In this document: positions 26,526-35,236 of the stretch, in pieces
How positions within the stretch are numbered: position 1 is the first letter of the stretch
How the letters are laid out: each line of letters opens with the position of its first letter
Assembly: GCF_036346615.1 (NCBI RefSeq)
Contig: NZ_CP107836.1
Location: 4,650,001-4,714,000 of the forward strand
Origin: Streptomyces sp. NBC_00523
GTDB lineage: Bacteria; Actinomycetota; Actinomycetes; Streptomycetales; Streptomycetaceae
Direction: 5' to 3'
DNA length: 64,000 nucleotides
Position numbers and translations under genes: made by a program
The notes under the pieces: model-generated
Database searches by the model: none
Seen by the model: only the letters and a program-made list of their open reading frames with translations
Told to the model about the DNA's origin: nothing

Positions 26526-27712
26526 TCAGTCTTCGCGAAGTACCGGCCGGGTGGCGGCGGTTGGACACCGCCGTCCGGCGGTCGGAGCGGTGGCAGCGGC
26601 TCGACCCCGTCGTCCGCGACCTGCCGTTCGGGCTGCTGCTCCTGGCCATGTCGCTCGTTCCCGCCCTGCACCGGCACGGGACGGCACTCGGCGCCGTGGC
26701 GGAGCGTCCGTTCGACGCTCTGGCCGCGGTGGCCGCCGTACTGGAGAGCCTGTCACTGGCCCTGCGGCGGCGGTGGCCGGTGATCTGCCTGGCCCTCGTC
26801 TCGCTGGGCTTCGCCGTCGACCAGCTGGGCGGCTACCACATGGTGGCCGGGACCGCGCTGCCCTTCGCGGTGCTGAGCGCGGGGGCCCATCTGGACCGCC
26901 ACCGCCGAGCCGTCGCGCTCGCCCTGACCGCCGCCTACCTGCCGCTGGCCTTCGCCCTGCACCGGTACGGCACGGAGCCGGTGGACGAGTTCCTGACGTT
27001 CTACCTGGCGCTGGCCCTCGCCTGGGGCTTCGGAGCCTGGCTGCGCGCCACCCGGGCCGCCGAGGCCGACCGGCGGATCCGGGTCGCGGAGGAGAGCCGT
27101 AACGCCGAACGGGCCCGGATCGCCCGGGAGTTGCACGATGTGGTGACCCATCACGTGACGGCGATGATCGTCCAGGCCGAGGCGGCCCGCTATCTGACCG
27201 CCGCGCCCGACCGGCTCGACGGCGCCCTGAGCAGCGTCACCGACACCGGGCGGCGGGCCGTCAACGACCTGCGCCACCTGCTCGACCTGCTCGACCCGGG
27301 CCACGGCGCCGGGGCCCGGGAGCCGTCCGCCGGCCGCATCCGGGGCCTGGTCGAGCAGGCGCGGCGGGCGGGACAGGACGTGGACTTCAGCGAGGAGGGC
27401 GCCCCCGCCGAGTCCGCCGGGAGCGCCGATCTCGTGGCCTACCGGGTGGTCCAGGAGGCGCTGACGAACGCCCTCAAGCATGCCCACGGCGGCCGGACTT
27501 CGGTGCGCGTGCGGCACGGCGGCAGAGAGATCACGGTGGAGGTCGGCACGGACGGCTCCGGGGCGCGCGCCGCGGTGCCCCCGGGCAGCGGGCGGGGGCT
27601 GGCCGGGCTGCGCGAGCGGGTCGGCGTCCTCGGCGGCGAGTTCCGCGCGGAGCCCGGTCCGGACGGCGGGTTCGTCGTGCGGGCCCGCATACCCTCGGGG
27701 AGCGCGTCGTGA
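26522..27712 (+). CDS. Sensor histidine kinase, NarL-type (HisKA_3)
   Basis: 396 residues. Six hydrophobic segments in residues 34-175 form a compact membrane sensor with almost no outside loop. The HisKA_3 dimerisation helix carries the phospho-acceptor His205 in IARELHDVVTHHVTAMIVQ, followed by an HATPase domain with the N-box EALTNALKHAHGG and the G-box GRGLAGLRERV. It phosphorylates the response regulator encoded next (stop and start overlap as GTGA). GTG at 26522 overlaps the upstream protease stop. Signal unknown; the coupled intramembrane protease suggests envelope or lipid stress. Confidence 0.92.
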   Translation: MISLREVPAGWRRLDTAVRRSERWQRLDPVVRDLPFGLLLLAMSLVPALHRHGTALGAVAERPFDALAAVAAVLESLSLALRRRWPVICLALVSLGFAVDQLGGYHMVAGTALPFAVLSAGAHLDRHRRAVALALTAAYLPLAFALHRYGTEPVDEFLTFYLALALAWGFGAWLRATRAAEADRRIRVAEESRNAERARIARELHDVVTHHVTAMIVQAEAARYLTAAPDRLDGALSSVTDTGRRAVNDLRHLLDLLDPGHGAGAREPSAGRIRGLVEQARRAGQDVDFSEEGAPAESAGSADLVAYRVVQEALTNALKHAHGGRTSVRVRHGGREITVEVGTDGSGARAAVPPGSGRGLAGLRERVGVLGGEFRAEPGPDGGFVVRARIPSGSAS

Positions 27713-28368
27713 CCGCACCGGCCCGCGTCCTCGTCTGCGACGACCAGGTGCTCGTCCGCACCGGCCTCGCCACGATCATCGATGCCCAGCCGGACCTGGA
27801 GGTGGTGGGCGAGTGCGGGGACGGGCGTACCGCCGTCGAGCTGGCCGGGCGGCTGCGCCCGGACGTCGTGGTGATGGACATCCGGATGCCCGAGCTCGAC
27901 GGCATCGAAGCGACCCGGCTGCTGGCCGGGGCGGGCGTGGAGCGGCCCGCCAAGGTGCTCGTGGTGACCACCTTCAACCTGGACGAATACGTGTACGAGG
28001 CGCTGCGCGCCGGGGCGAGCGGGTTCCTGCTCAAGGACGCCCCGCCCGCGCAGCTGCTGCACGGCATCCGGACCGTGCACACGGGCCAGGCGCTGATCGA
28101 CCCGGAGGTGACGCGCCGGCTGGTCGGCCGCTACGCCGCCCGGATCCGTCCCACCGGGGACACCTCCGCCGACATCCCGCTGACCCCGCGCGAACTGGAG
28201 GTGCTGCGGCTCCTCGCGGACGGCTTCTCCAACAGCGAGATCGCGGCCGCGCTCGTGATCAGCCAGGAGACCGTGAAGACGTTCGTCTCGCGCATCCTCG
28301 CCAAGCTCGGGCTCCGCGACCGCGTCCAGGCGGTCGTCTACGCGTACCGGCACGGCCTGGTGACCTGA
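27709..28368 (+). CDS. Response regulator, NarL/LuxR family
   Basis: 219 residues. Receiver domain with acidic pair DD (11-12), phospho-acceptor Asp57 in DVVVMDIRMPELDG and Lys in FLLKDAPP; C-terminal LuxR helix-turn-helix (LTPRELEVLRLLADGFSNSE, then IAAALVISQETVKTFVSRIL). It would be phosphorylated by the upstream kinase and bind DNA as a dimer. It ends the protease-kinase-regulator operon. Confidence 0.94.
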   Translation: MTAPARVLVCDDQVLVRTGLATIIDAQPDLEVVGECGDGRTAVELAGRLRPDVVVMDIRMPELDGIEATRLLAGAGVERPAKVLVVTTFNLDEYVYEALRAGASGFLLKDAPPAQLLHGIRTVHTGQALIDPEVTRRLVGRYAARIRPTGDTSADIPLTPRELEVLRLLADGFSNSEIAAALVISQETVKTFVSRILAKLGLRDRVQAVVYAYRHGLVT

Positions 28369-28499
28369 CCTGAACGCGCGGCCGGAATCCGCCCCTTGTG
28401 CGCCCCCTCTTCGTACGCCAGCATGCGCATGTCAAACCGAAGGAACTTCGGTCGCAGAGGCCAGTCGTGCTCTGTTCAGTCGTAAGAGGGGACCCCCAC

Positions 28500-29372
28500 A
28501 TGAAAAAGCCTCTCGTCGGTGCACTCTTCGCGGTGCTGCTCCTCGGAGCGGGCATCGCACCCGCGACCGCGGCCACGAGCCACGGCGCGGCACCGGCAGG
28601 TCACACCGCGGTCAAGGCCGAGAAGGAGATACAGGCCAAGGCGGTCAACTTCGCCGGGACCGTGGCGCTCAGCAACTGCTCCGGCTCGGTCGTCCGCACG
28701 CCCTCCTCGCAGCCGGGCGACCCCGCCCTCGTGCTGTCGAACGGGCACTGCCTGGAGACCGGCTTCCCGGCCCCCGGCGCGGTCGTGTTCAACCGCTCGT
28801 CCACCCGCAGCTTCACCCTGCTCAACGCGTCCGGCAGCGGAGTCGGCACGGTCCGGGCGAGCAAGATCGCGTACGGGACGATGACGGACACCGACATCTC
28901 GGTGTACCAGCTCACCTCCACGTACGCGCAGATCGAGAGCCGCTACGGAATCAAGGCGCTGGAGCTCAGCACCACGCACCCCGTCGCGGGCACCGCGATC
29001 ACCGTCGCGTCCGGGTACTGGAAGCGCCTGTACAGCTGCAACGTGGACGGCTTCGTCTACCGCCTCAAGGAGGGGAACTGGACCTGGAAGGACTCGGTCC
29101 GCTACACCTCCGCCTGCCAGACCATCGGCGGCACCTCCGGCTCGCCCGTGATCGACAACGCGACCGGCAAGGTGGTCGCCGTCAACAACACCGGCAACGA
29201 GGACGGCCAGCGCTGCACGGACAACAACCCGTGCGAGGTCGATGAGAGCGGGCAGGTGACGGTCCGCCAGGGCATCAACTACGCCCAGGAGACCTACGGC
29301 ATCGCCGCGTGCATCGGCACCGGCAACGTCTTCGACCTGAATCGTGCGGGGTGCACGCTGCCCAAGCCGTGA
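28500..29372 (+). CDS. Secreted trypsin-like serine protease
   Basis: 290 residues. A Sec signal peptide (MKKPLVGALFAVLLLGAGIA, cleavage near PATAA) is followed by a short pro-region and a chymotrypsin-fold domain. The triad is His83 (VLSNGHCLE), Asp132 (MTDTDISVYQL) and Ser213 in GGTSGSPV. Six or more Cys residues (C60/C84 flanking the His loop, CNVDG, SACQT, CTDNNPC) predict disulfides, consistent with export. Ser213 is preceded by GGT rather than the usual GDS, a variant seen in glutamyl endopeptidase-like and streptogrisin-related secreted proteases. RBS AGAGGGGA upstream. Confidence 0.88.
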   Translation: MKKPLVGALFAVLLLGAGIAPATAATSHGAAPAGHTAVKAEKEIQAKAVNFAGTVALSNCSGSVVRTPSSQPGDPALVLSNGHCLETGFPAPGAVVFNRSSTRSFTLLNASGSGVGTVRASKIAYGTMTDTDISVYQLTSTYAQIESRYGIKALELSTTHPVAGTAITVASGYWKRLYSCNVDGFVYRLKEGNWTWKDSVRYTSACQTIGGTSGSPVIDNATGKVVAVNNTGNEDGQRCTDNNPCEVDESGQVTVRQGINYAQETYGIAACIGTGNVFDLNRAGCTLPKP

Positions 29373-29386
29373 TCCGTCGTACGTGA

Positions 29387-29419
29387 GAAGGGGCGGGGCC
29401 GCCGTGGCCCCGCCCCTTC
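29387..29419. terminator. Bidirectional terminator after the protease gene
   Basis: A 14-bp stem (gaaggggcggggcc) with a five-base loop lies between the convergent protease and DUF1206 genes. Confidence 0.85.
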
Positions 29420-29435
29420 CTCGCACCCCACCCGC

Positions 29436-30299
29436 TCAGATCTTGCGCCACCGCGCGTTGGCGAGGGAGAACAGGCCGAAGGCGACCAGGCCGACGGCTA
29501 TGAGGCCCAGCAGCCACGGGCCGGCCGGGGTCGCGCTGAAGGACCGCAGGGTGTCGTCCATGCCCTTGGCCTCGCCTGACCGCGCCTTCACCGCCGCCGA
29601 CACGGCGAAACCTCCGGCGACCGCGAAGACGAGCCCCCGGCTGACACCGCCGAAGATCCCGGTGATGTCCACGGCCCGCCGCTCGACGGGGGACATGTCC
29701 TCCATCCGCAGGTGCTTGTGGAACTTCCGCAGCGCCGCACGGCCCGCGATCCACAGGCCCGCGCAGGCGATGCCCACACCGGCCGCGCCCACCAGCCAGC
29801 GCCCACCGGGCAGATCCAGCACCCGGGCGGTGACGTCCTGGGAGCGGGCATCGCTCTTGCCGCTGCCGCTGCCCTTGTCACTGGCCGCGAACGACAGGAC
29901 CGAGTAGGCGACGAAGCCGTAGAAGACGGCCCGGCCGCCGGAGGCCAGCCGCTTGGTCGCCTTGTCCCCGTCCGGGCCCGCCGCGCCGAACGCCGCTTCG
30001 GACAGCCGCCACAGGGCCATGCCCACGAGCGCGATGCCCAGGACCCACAGCAGGACGTGGCCGAAGGGCTTCTGCGCGATCTCCGCGAGGGCCCCGCCCC
30101 GGTCCGCCTGTTTGCCGCCGCCGCCCTTGCCGTCGCTGTCGCCGCCGTTGAACGCGATGCGCAGGGCGAGGAAGCCGACGAGGAAGTAGATGACCCCGCG
30201 TGCCACGAACCCCGCACGGCCGGCCGCCTCCACAGCTGTGCTGTTTCCCGCCTGCCGGGCCTTTCCCTGGCCCTTCGAGGCTGTCGCAGAGATATTCAT
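29436..30299 (-). CDS. DUF1206 membrane protein
   Basis: 287 residues with six membrane helices arranged as three DUF1206 pairs (GRAGFVARGVIYFLVGFLAL, FGHVLLWVLGIALVGMALWR; SGGRAVFYGFVAYSVLSFAA; ITGIFGGVSRGLVFAVAGGF; GPWLLGLIAVGLVAFGLFSL). Each pair begins with a G-R-x-x-x-G-x-V-(F/Y)-x-x-x-G motif. Loops are rich in Gly, Lys and Ser. The family is common in actinobacteria and cyanobacteria and uncharacterised. It is adjacent to, and in the same direction as, the D-aminoacylase gene but only 33 bp away with no sign of shared function. Confidence 0.9.
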   Translation of the reverse strand: MNISATASKGQGKARQAGNSTAVEAAGRAGFVARGVIYFLVGFLALRIAFNGGDSDGKGGGGKQADRGGALAEIAQKPFGHVLLWVLGIALVGMALWRLSEAAFGAAGPDGDKATKRLASGGRAVFYGFVAYSVLSFAASDKGSGSGKSDARSQDVTARVLDLPGGRWLVGAAGVGIACAGLWIAGRAALRKFHKHLRMEDMSPVERRAVDITGIFGGVSRGLVFAVAGGFAVSAAVKARSGEAKGMDDTLRSFSATPAGPWLLGLIAVGLVAFGLFSLANARWRKI

Positions 30300-30332
30300 G
30301 TCAGCCGGTTGCCCTGGCGGCGGCCGGGGAAA

Positions 30333-31943
30333 CTACACTCCGCCCGCCGCCGAGCGCACCGACCGCCCCGCCAGCACCTGGGTGCGCCTGCCGTCCTCGA
30401 TCACGAAGCGGCCGTCGATCAGCACGTGCGGGATGCCGGCCGGCAGGACGCGCGGTTCCTCGAACGTCGAGCCCGCCGCCACCGTCGCCGGGTCGAAGAG
30501 CACCAGGTCGGCGCGGTAGCCCTCGCGTACGAGACCCCGGTCGGGGAGGCGCAGGCGGGCCGCCGGGCGGGCGGTGAGGTGGGCGACGCACTCCTCCAGG
30601 GAGAGGATGCCCAGCTCGCGTGCGTAACGGCCCAGGTAGTGGGGAAAGGTGCCGTACGCGCGGGGGTGCGGCTTGTCGCCCTGGAGGATGCCGTCGCTGC
30701 CGCCCGTGTGCACGCGGTGGCGCATGATCTGCCGGACGTTCTCCTCATGGCCGACGTGCTGGAGGATCGTCGTCCCGAGCCTGTCCTCCACCAGCAGCCG
30801 CCGCGCGGTCACCCAGGGCTCCTCGCCCCGCAGGGCCGCCGACTCGGCGACCGTACGCCCGACATATCCGGCAAGGTCCGGTGTGCCGGTGCCGGAGATC
30901 TCGATGGTGTCCCACTCGATCGGGACCCCGTGGCAGCCGTCCGACCCCACGATCTCCAGGTCGTGGCGGATGCGGGCGGCCGTGTCCGCGTCGGCGAGCC
31001 GGGCCAGGACCGCCTCCGGGCCGCCCTCGCTCGCCCAGCTGGGCAGCATCGCGACGAGGGTCGTGCAGCCGGGGGTGTACGGGTAGGTGTCGAGGGAGAT
31101 GTCGGCGCCCGCGTCCAGCGCGTCGTCCAGGAGGGCGAGGAGGTCGGGGGCGCGGCCCTCGTTGACCCCGAAGTTCATGGTCGCGTGGGCCAGATGCAGG
31201 GAACAGCCCGCGCTGCGGGTGAGCCGCACCATCTCCTCGTACGCCTCCAGCGCGCCCGCCCCGTACGAGCGGTGGTGCGGGCAGTAGTAGCCGTTGTGAG
31301 CGGCCACCACCCTGCACAGCTCGGTGAGTTCGGCGTCGTCCGCGTACATGCCGGGGGTGTAGGTGAGGCCCGAGGACATGCCGACCGCGCCCTCGCGCAT
31401 GCCTTGGTCAACGAGTTGGCGCATCCGGTCCAGTTCGGCGTCGGTCGCGGGGCGGTCGTCCCAGCCCACCGCGTACATCCGGACCGTGCCCTGCGGGATG
31501 AGGTAGGCGGCGTTGACCGCGATGCCCTGGCGGTCGAGGCGGTCCAGGTAGCCGCCGACGGTCCGCCAGTCGAAGTCGATGTCCTCGCCGTCGCCGTTCC
31601 ACCCGGAGATGGAGCGGCGGACCTGGGCGAGCGTGCGGTCGTCCACGGGGGCGTACGACAGGCCGTCCTGGCCGAGGACCTCCAGCGTGACGCCCTGGGC
31701 GGCCTTCGCGCTGTGGTCCGGGTCGCGGAGCAGCGCGAGGTCGCTGTGGGCGTGCATGTCGATGAAGCCGGGGGAGAGGGCGAGGCCGTCGGCGTCCAGG
31801 ACGCGGGTCCCGGTGGGGCGGGGGCCGGGGGAGTCCTCGCGGTGGATCTCCGCGACGCGGCCGTCGGTGACGGCCACGTCGGCGCGGTAGGAGGGGGTGG
31901 CGGTGCCGTCTATGACGGTCGCGTCGCGGATGACGAGGTCCAT
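30333..31943 (-). CDS. N-acyl-D-amino acid deacylase family amidohydrolase
   Basis: 536 residues, D-aminoacylase branch of the amidohydrolase superfamily. Metal-binding motifs: IDMHAHSD (H64, H66), the conserved SSGLTYTPG segment, YCPHHRSYG and LHLAHATMNFG, and the catalytic Asp in IVGSDGCHG or HTGGSDGILQGDKPHPR. The family hydrolyses N-acyl groups from D-amino acids or related amino-sugar acids. It is the second gene of a leftward operon after a PLP D-amino-acid enzyme (34-bp gap), and the divergent operon encodes a KDG-type kinase, RidA and aldonate permease, so its substrate may be N-acetyl-D-glucosaminate; inference. Confidence 0.88.
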   Translation of the reverse strand: MDLVIRDATVIDGTATPSYRADVAVTDGRVAEIHREDSPGPRPTGTRVLDADGLALSPGFIDMHAHSDLALLRDPDHSAKAAQGVTLEVLGQDGLSYAPVDDRTLAQVRRSISGWNGDGEDIDFDWRTVGGYLDRLDRQGIAVNAAYLIPQGTVRMYAVGWDDRPATDAELDRMRQLVDQGMREGAVGMSSGLTYTPGMYADDAELTELCRVVAAHNGYYCPHHRSYGAGALEAYEEMVRLTRSAGCSLHLAHATMNFGVNEGRAPDLLALLDDALDAGADISLDTYPYTPGCTTLVAMLPSWASEGGPEAVLARLADADTAARIRHDLEIVGSDGCHGVPIEWDTIEISGTGTPDLAGYVGRTVAESAALRGEEPWVTARRLLVEDRLGTTILQHVGHEENVRQIMRHRVHTGGSDGILQGDKPHPRAYGTFPHYLGRYARELGILSLEECVAHLTARPAARLRLPDRGLVREGYRADLVLFDPATVAAGSTFEEPRVLPAGIPHVLIDGRFVIEDGRRTQVLAGRSVRSAAGGV

Positions 31944-31977
31944 GCGGCCTGGCCTTTCTCGGAGGGCTTGGCCCGGA

Positions 31978-33267
31978 TCAGAAGAACGTGCGGACGAAGT
32001 CCGTGACCGTGCCGTCCGCCTCCACGAGCGGGATCAGCTGCCACTTGTCGAAGCTCGTGCAGGGGTGGGACAGGCCCATCCCCACCCAGTCCCCGACCTC
32101 AAGGCGCGCGCCCTCGTCCGTGCGGACCCAGGTGTGCTGGTCGGACAGGCCGGTCACGGTGATGCCCTCGGCCGGACGCACCGAGCCGTCCCGGCCCGAG
32201 CGGACCACCTGTGCCTCGGGCAGGTCCAGGTCGTAGGCCGCGTCCCGCTTGCCCGCGTTCAGGAACGCCTGCCCGGCGGACGGGCGCGACACCACCTGCG
32301 CCCACAGCCGGAACGCGGGCTGCAGGGCGCCCTCCTCCGGGACGCGGTTGAACGGGGTGAGGTGGCGGTAGTGGCCGTCGTCGTGCGAGACGTACGCCCC
32401 CGAGCGCAGCAGCTTCAGTACGGGCGCGGAGAGCTCCGGGATCCCGGCGAACACGTCCGCCACCGCGTCGAACCACGCACTGCCGCCCGCGCTGATCACG
32501 ATGCGCTCACCGGCCCCCAGCGCGCCGAAGCGGCCCGCCGCGTCGAAGTCCGCCGCCAGGGCGACGAGCCTGCGCAGCCAGGCCCGGACCCGGTCGCCGT
32601 CCGCGTCCGGCACCTCGCCCTCGTAACCGGCCACGCCGACCAGGCGGAGGGCCGCCGCCTCCGCCACCGTGTCCGCCACGGCCGCGCAGTCCGCCTCGGT
32701 CCGGGCGCCGGTGCGCGCGCCCTCGCCCGCGCCCAGCTCCACGACGACGTCGACCGGGCGGGAGGCGCCCGCCGCGCGCAGGGCCTCGTCCATCAGCTCG
32801 ACCCCGCGCACGGAGTCCACGTAACAGACGAAGGCGAAGTCCGGGTCGGCGTCCAGCTCGCCCGCCAGCCAGCGCAGCGCGGCGGCGTCGACCAGCTCGT
32901 TGGCGAGGAAGATCCGGCCGATCCCGAACGCGCGGTAGACCCGCGCCTGGTGGGGGACGGCGGCCGTGATGCCCCACGCGCCGTGCTCCAGCTGGCGGGC
33001 GAAGAGCTGCGGGGACATCGACGTCTTGCCGTGCGGGGCGAAGGCGAGGCCGTGGCGTTCCGCGTACGTCTCCAGGAGCGCGAGGTTGTGCTCGACCGAC
33101 TCGGCGGACAGGGCGAGGACGGGGGTCGTGAACCCGCCGCCGAAGAGGTTGCGGCGCTCGGCCGCCAGGGCGCCGACGGTCAGGCCCTCGGCGTCGGGCG
33201 GGAGGCCCTTGAACCGGTGGTCGACCGGTTCGTCGGCGAGAGCGGTCACGTCGTGCGCGGCGGCCAT
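31978..33267 (-). CDS. PLP D-amino acid deaminase / D-threonine aldolase-like enzyme
   Basis: 429 residues. Fold-type III (alanine racemase-like barrel) with the PLP lysine K81 in LAFAPHGKTSMSPQLFARQL and a C-terminal domain containing the metal-binding His-x-Cys (GLSHPCTSFDKW) of D-serine dehydratase/D-threonine aldolase relatives. Such enzymes eliminate water and ammonia from D-hydroxy amino acids, or cleave them. D-glucosaminate is a D-configured 2-amino-3-hydroxy acid, so a glucosaminate ammonia-lyase role giving 2-keto-3-deoxygluconate is chemically apt. RidA and KDG-kinase genes in the divergent operon support this; still inference. First gene of the leftward operon. Confidence 0.85.
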   Translation of the reverse strand: MAAAHDVTALADEPVDHRFKGLPPDAEGLTVGALAAERRNLFGGGFTTPVLALSAESVEHNLALLETYAERHGLAFAPHGKTSMSPQLFARQLEHGAWGITAAVPHQARVYRAFGIGRIFLANELVDAAALRWLAGELDADPDFAFVCYVDSVRGVELMDEALRAAGASRPVDVVVELGAGEGARTGARTEADCAAVADTVAEAAALRLVGVAGYEGEVPDADGDRVRAWLRRLVALAADFDAAGRFGALGAGERIVISAGGSAWFDAVADVFAGIPELSAPVLKLLRSGAYVSHDDGHYRHLTPFNRVPEEGALQPAFRLWAQVVSRPSAGQAFLNAGKRDAAYDLDLPEAQVVRSGRDGSVRPAEGITVTGLSDQHTWVRTDEGARLEVGDWVGMGLSHPCTSFDKWQLIPLVEADGTVTDFVRTFF

Positions 33268-33302
33268 GGGGTCTCCTCGGTCCGGGTCCGGTCAGTGTGT
33301 GA

Positions 33303-33317
33303 TTGCAACATATGCAA
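33303..33317. promoter_or_regulatory. 15-bp palindrome, candidate IclR operator
   Basis: ttgca-acata-tgcaa is a 5-5-5 inverted repeat in an AT-rich patch between the divergent catabolic operons; a related half site (attgcgta) follows at 33323-33330. It lies about 20 bases downstream of the predicted leftward transcription start. The IclR-family regulator encoded at 34472 in the rightward operon is the obvious candidate ligand. Confidence 0.55.
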
Positions 33318-33344
33318 CACCCATTGCGTATATCGCTCAGGGCT

Positions 33345-33373
33345 GTCTAACATCCGAGCCGACGCCCGGTCAA
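33345..33373 (-). promoter_or_regulatory. Promoter of the leftward D-amino acid operon
   Basis: On the minus strand TTGACC (33368-33373) and TTAGAC (33345-33350) are spaced by 17 bases, a fair match to a housekeeping promoter. The candidate operator 33303-33317 lies just downstream, where a bound repressor would block elongation. Confidence 0.5.
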
Positions 33374-33416
33374 TGGTGAGTGCCGGTGCCGCCGCCCGAC
33401 TGCTGAGGAGCCCCGC

Positions 33417-34475
33417 GTGTCCGGAACGACGCCCGCCGATGTCGTGTGCCTCGGTGAGTCCATGGTGACGTTCCTGCCCTCACGCCCCGGGCGCCTCGCC
33501 GACGTGCCCTCCTTCGACCGGGGCATCGGTGGCGCCGAGTCCAACGTCGCCTGCGCGCTGGCCGCTGCCGGGCACCGGGCGGCCTGGGTGAGCCGGGTGG
33601 GGGCGGACGGCTTCGGCGACCACCTCGTGGAGGCGGTCGCCGCGTACGGCGTGGACACGTCCCTCGTCCGGCGCGATCCCGCGCGGCCGACCGGGATCTA
33701 CTTCCGTACGGCCACGGACCGGGACACGGATGTCCACGAGGTGGCGTACTACCGGGCCGGGTCCGCGGCCTCCGCGATGTCGCCGTCCACCGTGCCGTGC
33801 GACGGGCTGCCCGCCGGGCGGATCCTGCACCTGTCCGGCATCACGGCCGCCCTGTCGGCGGACTGCCTGGCGCTGCTCCACGAGCTGACCGCTCCGCGTG
33901 CGGGGCGACCGCTGATCTCCTTCGACGTGAACTACCGGCCGGGGTTGTGGCGGGGGGAGTCGGCCGGGGTGCTGCTTGAGCTGGCGCGGCGGGCCGATGT
34001 GGTGTTCGTGGGGGAGGACGAGGCGGAGGCGGCGTGGGGCGTCGTGGGAGCCGCCGCGATTCGTGAGGCGTTGCCGGAGCCGGGGGTGGTGGTCGTGAAG
34101 CGGGGTGCCGACGGGGTGGCGGTGTTCTCCCATGAACCGGGGCTCCGCCCCGGACCCCGCGCCTCAAACGCCGGCGGGGCTGATGAGGTCACCCACGTCC
34201 CCGCCCTCCGCGTGGACGTCGTCGCCCCCGTCGGCGCCGGCGACGCCTTCGCCGCCGGTTTCCTGTCGGGCACGCTGCGGGGACTCTCCGCGCGGGAGCG
34301 CGCCAGGCACGGCCACCTCATGGCCGCCGCAGTCCTCACCGTCCCCGGCGACCTCACCGCACCCCCCGCCCGCGAGCACGCCGACCGGCTCGCCGCACTG
34401 GGCGACGACGCGTGGGGGAGACTGCGTCTCGGCCCCGGGTGGACGGGGGACGACACGGAGGTACGTACGACATGA
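33417..34475 (+). CDS. PfkB-family sugar kinase, 2-keto-3-deoxygluconate kinase-like
   Basis: 352 residues. Ribokinase-like: N-terminal VVCLGESMVTFLPSRPG and FDRGIGGAESNVACALAAAG, central ISFDVNYRPGLW, and the catalytic anion hole VAPVGAGDAFAAGFLSG. FDVNYRPxLW is typical of KDG kinases, which make 2-keto-3-deoxy-6-phosphogluconate. About residues 240-257 (PGLRPGPRASNAGGADE) are encoded by a dispersed streptomycete repeat inserted in frame between two core strands, which is unusual. GTG at 33417 has GAGGAG upstream. The stop overlaps the IclR start (ATGA). It leads the rightward catabolic operon. Confidence 0.9.
   Translation: MSGTTPADVVCLGESMVTFLPSRPGRLADVPSFDRGIGGAESNVACALAAAGHRAAWVSRVGADGFGDHLVEAVAAYGVDTSLVRRDPARPTGIYFRTATDRDTDVHEVAYYRAGSAASAMSPSTVPCDGLPAGRILHLSGITAALSADCLALLHELTAPRAGRPLISFDVNYRPGLWRGESAGVLLELARRADVVFVGEDEAEAAWGVVGAAAIREALPEPGVVVVKRGADGVAVFSHEPGLRPGPRASNAGGADEVTHVPALRVDVVAPVGAGDAFAAGFLSGTLRGLSARERARHGHLMAAAVLTVPGDLTAPPAREHADRLAALGDDAWGRLRLGPGWTGDDTEVRTT
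34137..34186 (+). repeat. Streptomyces dispersed GC-rich repeat inside the kinase gene
   Basis: The 50 bases beginning ccggggctccgccccgg and including cctcaaacgccggcggggct match, from memory, a short palindromic repeat found in many copies between streptomycete genes. Here it lies within a coding region and keeps the frame. The left part is a perfect hairpin (ccggggc tcc gccccgg). Confidence 0.65.
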
Positions 34476-35230
34476 GCCAGACCGTCGACCGCGCGCTGAG
34501 CATCCTGCCGCTCCTCGCCCAGGGGCCCGCCGACCTCGGACAGGTCGCCGACCGCCTCGGCGTCCACAAGTCCACCGCGCTGCGCCTGCTCCGTACGCTC
34601 CACGAGCACGGGCTCGTCTACCGGCAGCAGGACCAGCGCTACCGCCTCGGCGCCCGGCTGTTCGCGCTCGCGCAGGAGGCCGTCGAGAACCTCGACGTAC
34701 GGGAGATCGCCCACCCGCACCTCGTCGAGCTGAACGAGCAGTGCGGGCACACCGTCCACCTCGCCGTGTACGAGGAGAACGAGGTCCTCTACATCGACAA
34801 GGTCGAGAGCCGCTACCCGGTCCGGATGTACTCGCGGATCGGCAAGCCCGTCGCGATCACCGTCGCCGCCGTGGCCAAGCTGCTGCTCGCCGACCTGAGC
34901 GAGGCCGAGCGGCGGTCCATCGCCGACAAGCTCGACTACCCCATGTACACGTCCCGTTCGACGCCCGGCGCCGCCGCGTTCCTCAAGGAGCTCGCCGCCG
35001 TACGCGAACAGGGCTGGGCCACCGACCTCGGCGGCCACGAGGAGTCCATCAACTGCGTCGGCGCCCCGATCCGCGGCGCCGACGGGCGCGTTGTCGCCGC
35101 GATGTCGGTCTCCGCGCCGAACGTGGTCGTCACGGCCGAGGAACTCCTCACCCTGCTCCCCCTGGTCCGTCGGACCGCCGACACCATCAGCCGGGAGTAC
35201 TCCGGCAGCAACCGACCCAAGAAAGTCTGA
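34472..35230 (+). CDS. IclR-family transcriptional regulator
   Basis: 252 residues. N-terminal winged helix (QTVDRALSILPLLAQGPADL, LGQVADRLGVHKSTALRLLR, TLHEHGLVYRQQDQRYRLG) and C-terminal effector domain (VHLAVYEENEVLYIDKVESR; GCGAPI-like NCVGAPIRGADG). IclR members sense small acids such as KDG in KdgR. It overlaps the kinase stop (ATGA), so it is co-expressed with the genes it probably controls, and a candidate operator lies in the divergent promoter region. Effector likely a pathway intermediate. Confidence 0.93.
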   Translation: MSQTVDRALSILPLLAQGPADLGQVADRLGVHKSTALRLLRTLHEHGLVYRQQDQRYRLGARLFALAQEAVENLDVREIAHPHLVELNEQCGHTVHLAVYEENEVLYIDKVESRYPVRMYSRIGKPVAITVAAVAKLLLADLSEAERRSIADKLDYPMYTSRSTPGAAAFLKELAAVREQGWATDLGGHEESINCVGAPIRGADGRVVAAMSVSAPNVVVTAEELLTLLPLVRRTADTISREYSGSNRPKKV

Positions 35231-35236
35231 TCAGCG

